Positions 44,684 through 52,122 of a stretch of DNA of 64,000 nt are shown piece by piece. The position numbers were made by a program, and so were the translations under genes. The DNA comes from Bacteroidia bacterium. Lineage in GTDB: Bacteria > Bacteroidota > Bacteroidia > SXHM01. Each line of letters opens with the position of its first letter. Position 1 is the stretch's first letter. Under the pieces are notes generated by a model. That model did no database searches and was not told the origin of the DNA. It saw nothing but the letters and a program-made list of their open reading frames with translations. Location: assembly GCA_022072225.1 (NCBI GenBank), contig JAJVIC010000002.1:820404-884403 (forward strand), given 5' to 3'.

Positions 44684-45832
44684 ATGAAACAATTTCAACT
44701 CCTCTTCTTATTCCTTGCTTTCTTTTCCTGCGGACAAAAATCAACAACCACAACAAACCCTGCTCCCGCAATCCAATACACAGGCGGCAAAACCTATAAC
44801 GAAAACAACTACTCACTCTACCTCCCCGCCAATTACGACACCACCAAAATCTTCCCTGTAATTTACTTTTTCGATCCTCAGGGAAAAGGAAATTTGCCTC
44901 TTGAGAAATACAAATCCATAGCCGATAGCCTGGGAATTATTTTCGTTGGAAGCAACGCCACCAAAAACGGAATGCAATGGGCCGAAGTAAGCACCGCAGC
45001 CAATCAATTATTTAACGCTACTAAACAAAAACTGAAAATCAACCAACAGAAAATCTTTACCTGCGGCTTTTCGGGCGGAGCAAGAATTGCCTCCAACCTT
45101 GCAGTACAGAATAACAACATCGCAGCAGTCATCTCCTGCTCTGCCGGACTTCCTGCGCAGGCATCACAACTAAGAAACAACCTGATTTTTGTGGGCATTG
45201 CCGGAAAAGAAGACATGAATCTCTCCGAAATTTACGAGGCAGGCGAGGCACTTAAAAACTCAGAACTTAAACACCTGATTAATTACTTTGATGGTCCGCA
45301 TGAATGGCCACCACTGAAAACCATGAGCGAAGCAATTCAATTCTGCCTCGCTCCTGTTGCGGTAAAAAACGAAAACACAATCAGCAAAAAAATAATTGAA
45401 ACCGAAAAACAGCAAAAACAATTCTACTCCGAAGCTTTTGTAAAAAATGATTTCAACTGGTGGAACACTGAATTCAAAAGCCTTGAACAAAAGATTGCAA
45501 AGTCAAATGGAGATGAAAAGTTCATGAACATACGATTGAAGAATTTCCTCAGCCTTGCAGCGTTCAGTTATTCCAATTCCGCATTAAACACTGGCAAGAT
45601 GCAGGAGGCAGATAAGTTCCTGAGCATTTACAAACTGGTTGACCCTGATAATGCTGAACATGCTTATCTGCGCACTAAATACTTCATGCTGCTCAACAAT
45701 ACATCAGAAGCAGAAAAAACCTTGAATGAAGCAGCAGCACTCGGCTTTTCAGATATTGAACGATTAAGAAGCGAGCAACTTTTCATCACGCTTCAAAACA
45801 CAGAAGCCTACAAAAAAATTACAGGTCAATAA
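44684..45832 (+). CDS. Esterase-like alpha/beta-hydrolase lipoprotein with helical C-terminal region
   Basis: The 382-residue protein has a lipoprotein signal (FLAFFSC, C16). Residues 35-225 are an alpha/beta hydrolase with nucleophile S130 in CGFSGGARIAS and a candidate His206 in DGPHEWPP; this resembles poly(3-hydroxybutyrate) depolymerase/feruloyl-esterase-like proteins. Residues 230-382 are helical and look like two or three TPR-like units (AEHAYLRTKYFMLLNNTSEA). The acid of the triad is not obvious. Its stop overlaps the start of the next gene by one base (TAATG). Confidence 0.8.
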   Translation: MKQFQLLFLFLAFFSCGQKSTTTTNPAPAIQYTGGKTYNENNYSLYLPANYDTTKIFPVIYFFDPQGKGNLPLEKYKSIADSLGIIFVGSNATKNGMQWAEVSTAANQLFNATKQKLKINQQKIFTCGFSGGARIASNLAVQNNNIAAVISCSAGLPAQASQLRNNLIFVGIAGKEDMNLSEIYEAGEALKNSELKHLINYFDGPHEWPPLKTMSEAIQFCLAPVAVKNENTISKKIIETEKQQKQFYSEAFVKNDFNWWNTEFKSLEQKIAKSNGDEKFMNIRLKNFLSLAAFSYSNSALNTGKMQEADKFLSIYKLVDPDNAEHAYLRTKYFMLLNNTSEAEKTLNEAAALGFSDIERLRSEQLFITLQNTEAYKKITGQ

Positions 45833-46596
45833 TGGCGGCACTTAACAAAGAGCAGCTGCATGATTTTCTGGAAGCCGCTCACGATAAATACAACCGCCCC
45901 GATTTCATCACTTCCGACCCGATAAGCATTCCGCATCTTTTTACTAAAAAGGAAGACATAGAAATAAGTGCCTTTCTTGCCGCCACCATCGCCTGGGGAC
46001 AACGAACCACCATCATCAACAATGCAAAAAAGCTGGTGGAAGCAATGGATTACGCTCCTCATACTTTTGTAATGCAGGCAAGCACTAAAGAACTGCAAAC
46101 ACTCGAAAACTTTAAACACCGCACCTTCAACGCTGTTGATCTGGAGTTTTTCATTTCTTCACTCCGGAACATTTACAAGCAGCACGGTGGCATGGAGAAA
46201 GTCTTCAGCAAAGAGAAGAATATCAAAGATGCGTTGATTCATTTCAACAACGTATTCTTTTCCATCCCGCATCCCAAGCGAACAGAGAAACACGTTTCTA
46301 ATCCCGCTGCCGGCTCGGCTTCTAAAAGACTGAACATGTTCCTGCGTTGGATGGTGCGCAACGACAAGCGTGGTGTTGATTTCGGAATTTGGAAAAGCAT
46401 ATCTCCTGCCCTACTCTATTGCCCGTTGGATGTGCATTCAGGCAATGTTGCCCGCAAACTGAAACTCCTTAAAAGAAAACAAAACGACTGGCAGGCCGCA
46501 GAAGAACTCACAAAAGCCTTGAGAAGATTTGATGCTGCAGACCCTGTGAAATATGATTTCGCGCTGTTTGGATTAGGAGTGTTTGAGAAATTCTAA
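45832..46596 (+). CDS. DUF2400 / TIGR02757 family protein
   Basis: The 254-residue protein has the family features YNRPDFITSDPISIPHLF, EISAFLAATIAWGQR and a C-terminal LDVHSGNVARKLKLL, with FALFGLGV at the end. Family members may be distant relatives of HhH DNA glycosylases, but no function is established. It overlaps the lipoprotein gene by one base and converges with the DUF4294 gene, with stop codons overlapping by four bases. Confidence 0.87.
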   Translation: MAALNKEQLHDFLEAAHDKYNRPDFITSDPISIPHLFTKKEDIEISAFLAATIAWGQRTTIINNAKKLVEAMDYAPHTFVMQASTKELQTLENFKHRTFNAVDLEFFISSLRNIYKQHGGMEKVFSKEKNIKDALIHFNNVFFSIPHPKRTEKHVSNPAAGSASKRLNMFLRWMVRNDKRGVDFGIWKSISPALLYCPLDVHSGNVARKLKLLKRKQNDWQAAEELTKALRRFDAADPVKYDFALFGLGVFEKF

Positions 46597-47216
46597 AGCT
46601 CTCCATTCTCAATCCTCACCACAATTTCATCAATCATGGCATCATCAGCATTGTCTTTTGGATTGAACTCACTCTTCATGTCGGCATCAAACAACACCGC
46701 AATCCCCTGCCAGAAGTTGGCAGAAAACCATCCGCGCAAACTTTCCACTAAGTCATAAGAAGTATGACCTGTTTCGCGGTCAATTAATTTAAGTAAAATT
46801 CGTCCTTGTGTAAGCGTAAATCCGCGCAACTCTGTTTCATACTCTGCAAGCAGTTCCTGTTCTACCTGCTTCATAATACGCTTACGCTCGCCTTTGCTTT
46901 TATCCTTTAATTGCTCCTCGTATTTATCTAATTTTTCTCGGGCAATTTTGGCATAAGGCAAAGCTTTCTTCACGTTACGCACCATTCTCCAATACTTCTT
47001 TTCTTCCTTCTTTGTTTTAAACGTGCGCTCTCCGCCAATGCTCACTACCGGCAAGTTGTAAACAGCTAACGTATCGCCATTAATCACCGTTCGCTCCTGC
47101 TCCTTTTTAGAAGGCTTATTTTTTTTCTTTAATGCAGATTGAGGAATAGTATCCTGCGCCTGCGCAGAAAAAGCAATTAAAAATACAAGTGATAATAAAT
47201 AAGAAAGTTTACTCAT
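46593..47216 (-). CDS. DUF4294 domain protein, secreted
   Basis: From the ATG at 47216 the product has 207 residues with a signal peptide (MSKLSYLLSLVFLIAFSAQAQ). A longer frame from 47465 overlaps the biotin carboxylase gene and encodes unlikely protein, so I reject it. The mature part is strongly basic and helical (KKYWRMVRNVKKALPYAKIA, DKSKGERKRIMKQVEQELLA), with GFTLTQGRILLKLIDRETG, as in the DUF4294 family. Function unknown. It is 31 nt after the carboxylase gene. Confidence 0.82.
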   Translation of the reverse strand: MSKLSYLLSLVFLIAFSAQAQDTIPQSALKKKNKPSKKEQERTVINGDTLAVYNLPVVSIGGERTFKTKKEEKKYWRMVRNVKKALPYAKIAREKLDKYEEQLKDKSKGERKRIMKQVEQELLAEYETELRGFTLTQGRILLKLIDRETGHTSYDLVESLRGWFSANFWQGIAVLFDADMKSEFNPKDNADDAMIDEIVVRIENGEL

Positions 47217-47247
47217 AACGCAAACCCTTATACCAAAAGTGTGCCGT

Positions 47248-48732
47248 TCACGAAATACGGTTTCTTTTCCATGTTGAAACCTTAACGGCTGAACCATTCG
47301 AATTAGTATGGTGTTCCTGTTTTTCAGAAAGCAGTTTTGAAGCAAGAATAGCCGCAATCTCAGCTTCTTCAGCATTGCTGTTTTCAAGCATAGAAGGCTC
47401 GTAATGATGCTTGATAAAATTGGTATCAAACTTACCCGAAGTAAAACTCTTGTGCTGCAATACAAAACGACAAAAAGTCAGCGTAGTTTCTATTCCTGAA
47501 ATAGCGTATTCATCAATAGCACGAATCATCTTATTAATAGCCGCCTGACGGCTGTCTGAATGAACCGTGAGTTTTGCAATCATCGGGTCATAATAAATAG
47601 GAATATCCATTCCTTCTTCAAAACCATCGTCCACACGAATACCCGGTCCCTGTGGTCTGCGGTATGTCAACAGCTTTCCGATATCCGGCAAAAAATTATT
47701 GGTCGGGTCTTCGGCATACACACGCACTTCAATAGCATGTCCGTTTATTTTCAAATCCTCCTGTGTAAAGGATAGCTTTTCATTTCTCGCTACTTTTATC
47801 TGCTCCTTTACAAGGTCAATGCCTGTTATCATTTCTGTTACAGGATGTTCCACCTGCAAGCGCGTATTCATTTCCAGAAAATAAAAGTTCAGTTTATCAT
47901 CAACCAGAAACTCCACCGTTCCTGCGCCCGAGTAATTACAAGCTCTTGCCACATCTTTTGCACACTCACCCATTTTGTGTCTTATTTCAGGAGTAAGCAC
48001 CGATGAAGGCGCTTCTTCAATCACCTTCTGATGCCTGCGCTGAATGGAACATTCGCGTTCAAAAAGATGAACCACATTACCGTGATTATCGGCCAGCACC
48101 TGAATTTCCACATGTCGCGGTGAAGTAACAAAACGCTCAATAAACACCGAACCATCACCAAAAGCTGAGGTGGCCTCGCTGATAGCCAGTTTCATTTGTT
48201 CTTCAAGATTCTCTTCGCTTTCAACCAAACGCATTCCTTTTCCGCCTCCACCCGCACTGGCTTTTATCAATACAGGAAAACCAGTCTGCTTTGCAATCTT
48301 CTTTGCTTCTTCAACATCTTCAATAGCTTTATCTGTACCGGGCACCAGGGGAATATTGTATTTTTTTGCTGCGGCTTTTGCCTGCAATTTACTACCCATC
48401 ATTTCCATCGCTTCGGCTGAAGGGCCAATAAATGTTATATTTTCCTTCTTCAACCGCTCAGCAAATTTTGGATTCTCTGATAAAAAGCCATAGCCGGGGT
48501 GAACTGCATCAGCACCTGTTTTGCGGCAGGCATCCACTATCTTATCAATATCTAAATATGATTTTGAACTTTGCGGTGGACCAATACAAACAGCCTCATC
48601 TGCATAACGCACATGCAAAGCATTGCGGTCGGCTTCTGAAAAAACGGCAACTGTTTTTATCCCCATCTCTTTTGCCGAACGCATAATGCGCAGAGCAATC
48701 TCGCCACGATTGGCAACCAATATCTTTTTCAT
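47248..48732 (-). CDS. accC: Biotin carboxylase (acetyl/propionyl-CoA carboxylase-type), no carrier domain
   Basis: The 494-residue protein matches stand-alone biotin carboxylase: LVANRGEIALRIMRS, KASAGGGGKGMRLV, HVEIQVLADNHGN, ERECSIQRRHQKVIEEAPS and LEMNTRLQVEHPVTEM. No biotinyl domain follows; about 45 extra residues at the C terminus are low-complexity (SEKQEHHTNSNGSAVK). It carboxylates biotin on a separate carrier protein, whose gene is not in this window. It therefore may serve the fatty-acid ACC or a propionyl-CoA carboxylase. The methylcrotonyl-type enzyme at 22311 is a different paralogue. Confidence 0.85.
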   Translation of the reverse strand: MKKILVANRGEIALRIMRSAKEMGIKTVAVFSEADRNALHVRYADEAVCIGPPQSSKSYLDIDKIVDACRKTGADAVHPGYGFLSENPKFAERLKKENITFIGPSAEAMEMMGSKLQAKAAAKKYNIPLVPGTDKAIEDVEEAKKIAKQTGFPVLIKASAGGGGKGMRLVESEENLEEQMKLAISEATSAFGDGSVFIERFVTSPRHVEIQVLADNHGNVVHLFERECSIQRRHQKVIEEAPSSVLTPEIRHKMGECAKDVARACNYSGAGTVEFLVDDKLNFYFLEMNTRLQVEHPVTEMITGIDLVKEQIKVARNEKLSFTQEDLKINGHAIEVRVYAEDPTNNFLPDIGKLLTYRRPQGPGIRVDDGFEEGMDIPIYYDPMIAKLTVHSDSRQAAINKMIRAIDEYAISGIETTLTFCRFVLQHKSFTSGKFDTNFIKHHYEPSMLENSNAEEAEIAAILASKLLSEKQEHHTNSNGSAVKVSTWKRNRIS

Positions 48733-48735
48733 TAA

Positions 48736-49152
48736 CTATATAGTGTCTGTGAATTTATAAAGCCGCTCTTTAAACTGAACAAATTCCTTTTTCAGTGCAG
48801 CGGTGCTTTTGGCCAGTTTCTCGTGGCGCAGTTTATAGGTATATTCTTCCGAAAATGCTTTCTTATCAATTATCTCTGTAAGATATTCTTCGTGCAAATG
48901 AATTTCCTTTTTCAGGTTGTCCATTATTTTCTCAATGTATTGTTTCAGCTTTTCTTCAAAACTGGAAAATGCAAGCCGGTCGTCATCATCGGAAATTTTC
49001 AGCGAATAAATGTCTAACAATCGTTTAAAAAACTGTCCTTCCACTTTCCAGAAATCAATTTCACTTTGCCAACGTTTGGTTTCGTGTCGGAAATTCTCAA
49101 GCATTTCGTGCTGCGCCTGATTGGAGAGTATGCTTGATTTTGACTTTGCCAT
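48736..49152 (-). CDS. Unknown 138-residue coiled-coil protein
   Basis: The protein is almost wholly helical and charged (HEMLENFRHETKRWQSEIDF, KKEIHLHEEYLTEIIDKKAF, LKKEFVQFKERLYKFTDTI). No motif, signal or membrane segment is seen. It lies 3 nt upstream of the biotin carboxylase gene on the same strand, so the two are probably cotranscribed, but this does not suggest a function. Confidence 0.7.
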   Translation of the reverse strand: MAKSKSSILSNQAQHEMLENFRHETKRWQSEIDFWKVEGQFFKRLLDIYSLKISDDDDRLAFSSFEEKLKQYIEKIMDNLKKEIHLHEEYLTEIIDKKAFSEEYTYKLRHEKLAKSTAALKKEFVQFKERLYKFTDTI

Positions 49153-49413
49153 CGGGTAAATCAGAGGGGACTAAGGTAGAAATTTATTTTAAGCCTGTCC
49201 GCTCATAGTTTTTGCTCAATACATGTTATAACACAGAAAGATGAACTGAAAATTTATTCGGCTAAACGGAAACCTTTATAGTTTTAGTTGCGTTAAAATC
49301 CGCACCAAAAAAACCGATAACTGTATATAAAGCATTAATAGCCTTAATATAAGCATCGGTCTAAAAAACAAAAATACTTTCACTAACAAAAAATAATTTT
49401 AACCCTCGCAAAA

Positions 49414-50553
49414 ATGAAAACAGAACAACGTAACTGGACAGCAAACAAAGGCTGGCATGAAGCAACTAACAAAGGACTGAACGGTTCGGCAAATCTTGTA
49501 ACCGTATTTGGATCACGCGCTGCACTGAGCGACCCTGCACGCTTTAACGAGATTAAAGCCTTTTATCCCAATGCGCAGATTTTGTCAGGAACTACTTCGG
49601 GCGAAATTTTCAACGATACAGTTTATGACGATTCAATTGTTGTGTCAGCAGTTGAATTTGAAAAAACTAAAATAAAAACTGTTAAAGCAACCATTAATGA
49701 ATACAATGGCGACAGCTATGCAACGGGTGCCGCTATTGCAAACCAATTGAAAGCTGCTGACCTTAAACACGTGTTTGTTCTGTCTGACGGATTGAAAGTA
49801 AACGGCAGTGAATTATCTCGCGGTTTGAATGATGCACTTGAAAATAAAGTAACTGTAACTGGTGGTCTTGCTGGAGATGCAGCTAAATTTGAAAAAACAT
49901 TAGTTGGCCTTAACGACTCTCCTTCTGAAGGAAATATTGTTGCCGTAGGTTTTTATGGTGATGCGCTGAAAGTAGGATTTGGCTCTGTTGGAGGTTGGGA
50001 TGTTTTTGGTGTTGAACGCCATGTCACCAAATCGGTTGGTAACGTATTGTATGAGTTGGACGGGCAACCGGCACTTGATTTATACAAAATGTACCTGGGT
50101 GACAAAGCAAAAGATCTTCCCGGTTCTGCCCTGCTTTTCCCGTTAGGAATGAAAGTAAATGAAGACGCAGAATCACTTGTAAGAACGGTATTGGCCGTAA
50201 ACGAAGAAGATAAGTCAATGACTTTTGCAGGCGATATTCCGCAGGGAGCCACTGTTCGTTTAATGAAAGCTAACTTCGATAAACTTATTGACGGAGCCGG
50301 AAATGCTGCTGAAAACAGTTATCAGTCACTTGGCTCAGAATCTGATTTTGCAATTTTGATCAGTTGCGTAGGCCGTAAACTGGTGCTCGACCAGCGCATT
50401 GAAGAAGAAGTAGAAGCTGTAAGAGATATTCTCGGAAATACTCCATCCATAACAGGATTTTATTCTTACGGTGAAATTTCTCCACTTATGTCAACTGTAA
50501 AATGTGAGCTCCACAACCAGACCATGACCATAACAACGTTTACAGAAGCTTGA
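49414..50553 (+). CDS. FIST-domain sensor protein
   Basis: The 379-residue protein contains a FIST N-terminal domain (about 30-225; NLVTVFGSRAALSDPARFNE, LSGTTSGEIFND, KHVFVLSDGLKVNGSEL, GGLAGDAAKFEKT) and a FIST C-terminal domain (about 225-375; GFYSYGEISPLMSTVKCELH). FIST domains are thought to bind small ligands such as amino acids and are usually fused to or encoded near signalling proteins. Here the domain stands alone and is followed by a SpoIIE phosphatase and a receiver-domain gene. A strong terminator (50583-50609) lies between it and the phosphatase gene. Confidence 0.88.
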   Translation: MKTEQRNWTANKGWHEATNKGLNGSANLVTVFGSRAALSDPARFNEIKAFYPNAQILSGTTSGEIFNDTVYDDSIVVSAVEFEKTKIKTVKATINEYNGDSYATGAAIANQLKAADLKHVFVLSDGLKVNGSELSRGLNDALENKVTVTGGLAGDAAKFEKTLVGLNDSPSEGNIVAVGFYGDALKVGFGSVGGWDVFGVERHVTKSVGNVLYELDGQPALDLYKMYLGDKAKDLPGSALLFPLGMKVNEDAESLVRTVLAVNEEDKSMTFAGDIPQGATVRLMKANFDKLIDGAGNAAENSYQSLGSESDFAILISCVGRKLVLDQRIEEEVEAVRDILGNTPSITGFYSYGEISPLMSTVKCELHNQTMTITTFTEA

Positions 50554-50582
50554 TAAAAATAACGAATGTAACATCCTTTAAG

Positions 50583-50609
50583 CCTGTCCGTTTGAGCGGA
50601 CAGGTTTTT
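50583..50609 (+). terminator. Rho-independent terminator after the FIST gene
   Basis: cctgtccg / cggacagg form a perfect 8-bp stem with a 6-nt loop, followed by ttttt. A copy of its left flank (taagcctgtccg) occurs at 49190-49202 upstream of the FIST gene. Confidence 0.85.
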
Positions 50610-50636
50610 GGATTCATAAAGAGATAACAAACTACT

Positions 50637-51617
50637 GTGAACAACGGACTTTTAGACCGCCAGCTTAAAAGGTATTTACGTAACAATCCTCCGCTTCCGC
50701 CCGAAGCTGATGAATTACTCAAAGCTGTAAGCCATGCTTACGACCATTATGAGGAAGACCGACTGATGCTTGAACGCACAGTGGAACTTAACTCTATTGA
50801 GTTGACCCAGGCCAATAAAAAGCTGATGACGCTTTTTAAAGATCTGGAAGAAAAAAACAACGACCTTCTGAGCAGTATCCGTTACGCTAAAATGATTCAG
50901 GAAGCTATACTTCCACCCGATACCGCTTTCAAAAAATTAGTTCCCGACCACTTTATTTTCTTCAAACCGCGTGACCTTGTAAGCGGTGATTTTTACTGGC
51001 TTGAAGAACACGATGGCAAAGCCATGATTGCTGCGGTTGACTGCACAGGACATGGTGTTCCGGGAGCATTCATGTCTATTGTTGGTTACAATTTATTAAC
51101 CACTGCGGTAAAGCAAAACCAATTAACACAACCCAATCTGGTTCTTGACCAGTTGAATCAGGGTGTTAATAAAACATTGCGTCAGAATAAAGACGACATG
51201 AGTATTAAAGACGGAATGGATATAGCTTTTTGCACTATTGACACCGGGAAAATGCAACTGCAGTACTCGGGTGCATACAACCCGCTTTACCATTTTCGCG
51301 ATGGTGTATTAATGGAAACAAAAGGTGATAAATTCCCTATCGGAATTTCATTTAAAGACAATTTCAACAAATTCAGCAACCACACCGTTGACATACGACC
51401 CGGTGATATGTTTTACATTTTTACTGACGGTTTTCCGGATCAGTTTGGCGGACCAAAAGGAAAAAAATTCAAATACGACCAGTATAAAAATTTGCTGCGA
51501 AGCATGAGCAGCCTGCCATGCAGCGAACAATTACCATTAATAGAAAATACTTTCAACGAATGGAAAGGTGATTTACTTCAGATAGACGATGTACTTGTTA
51601 TAGGCTTTAAGTTTTGA
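50637..51617 (+). CDS. SpoIIE/PP2C-type serine phosphatase
   Basis: The 326-residue protein starts at GTG 50637. Residues 1-75 are helical with a coiled coil (ELTQANKKLMTLFKDLEEKN), a common linker to a histidine-kinase-like or sensor partner. Residues 80-326 form the phosphatase domain with SGDFYWLEE, VDCTGHGVPGAFMSIVGYN and FYIFTDGFPDQFGG, where the Asp residues bind Mn/Mg. It is distinct from the paralogue at 1548 in lacking a GAF domain. Five bases separate it from the receiver gene, so the two form an operon; the FIST gene is 84 nt upstream, across a terminator. Confidence 0.9.
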   Translation: MNNGLLDRQLKRYLRNNPPLPPEADELLKAVSHAYDHYEEDRLMLERTVELNSIELTQANKKLMTLFKDLEEKNNDLLSSIRYAKMIQEAILPPDTAFKKLVPDHFIFFKPRDLVSGDFYWLEEHDGKAMIAAVDCTGHGVPGAFMSIVGYNLLTTAVKQNQLTQPNLVLDQLNQGVNKTLRQNKDDMSIKDGMDIAFCTIDTGKMQLQYSGAYNPLYHFRDGVLMETKGDKFPIGISFKDNFNKFSNHTVDIRPGDMFYIFTDGFPDQFGGPKGKKFKYDQYKNLLRSMSSLPCSEQLPLIENTFNEWKGDLLQIDDVLVIGFKF

Positions 51618-51621
51618 AAAG

Positions 51622-52119
51622 ATGAAAAAAAGACATTCCGTACACCGAACAGTTGAAGGGCTCTCAGGTTCACTCATACCGGCAAAAGAACTCAAGATTT
51701 TTATTGTAGATGACGATGAGTTTTTTCTGAAACTGATTACTTCCTGCCTTTCAAAATTTACCGATTTTACCATTTACGAATTTTCAAACTATGCAGATTG
51801 CCTGAAAAGCAAGGTAAAACCCGACATCGCAATTCTTGATTATTACATAGGAACAGACAACAACGACAAAACCAATGGCGTAAAAGTGCTGAGTAATTTA
51901 CGCGAAAAGTACCCCGCAGTTTTAGGGTTTATTCTTTCGGGGAAAGCTGAGCTGCCCTCTGAAAACGATAAACTGAAACGCCTGCTCGACACTAATTTCA
52001 GCGGGATGCGAAAAAAATTTCGCGAGGGTTCTTATTTCTACTTCTATAAAAACAAAGCAGCCTGCTTTGAAATATTTGACATTCTCTCCCATATATCGTG
52101 GAAGAGTGCTGGCGAATAA
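51622..52119 (+). CDS. Stand-alone receiver-domain protein (response regulator)
   Basis: The 165-residue protein has a receiver domain (about 23-140) with D30-D31 in FIVDDDEFF, the phospho-accepting D73 in AILDYYIG and the Ser-containing FILSGKAE (S106). A helical tail follows; no DNA-binding or enzyme output domain is present. It lies 4 nt after the SpoIIE phosphatase gene. A link in which receiver phosphorylation and phosphatase output belong to the same pathway is likely. It converges with the subtilase gene, with three bases between stops. Confidence 0.88.
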   Translation: MKKRHSVHRTVEGLSGSLIPAKELKIFIVDDDEFFLKLITSCLSKFTDFTIYEFSNYADCLKSKVKPDIAILDYYIGTDNNDKTNGVKVLSNLREKYPAVLGFILSGKAELPSENDKLKRLLDTNFSGMRKKFREGSYFYFYKNKAACFEIFDILSHISWKSAGE

Positions 52120-52122
52120 TAA

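Noticed and set aside
47217-47465. 83-residue N-terminal extension of the DUF4294 gene
   Set aside because: It overlaps the biotin carboxylase coding region, and a good signal peptide starts at 47216.
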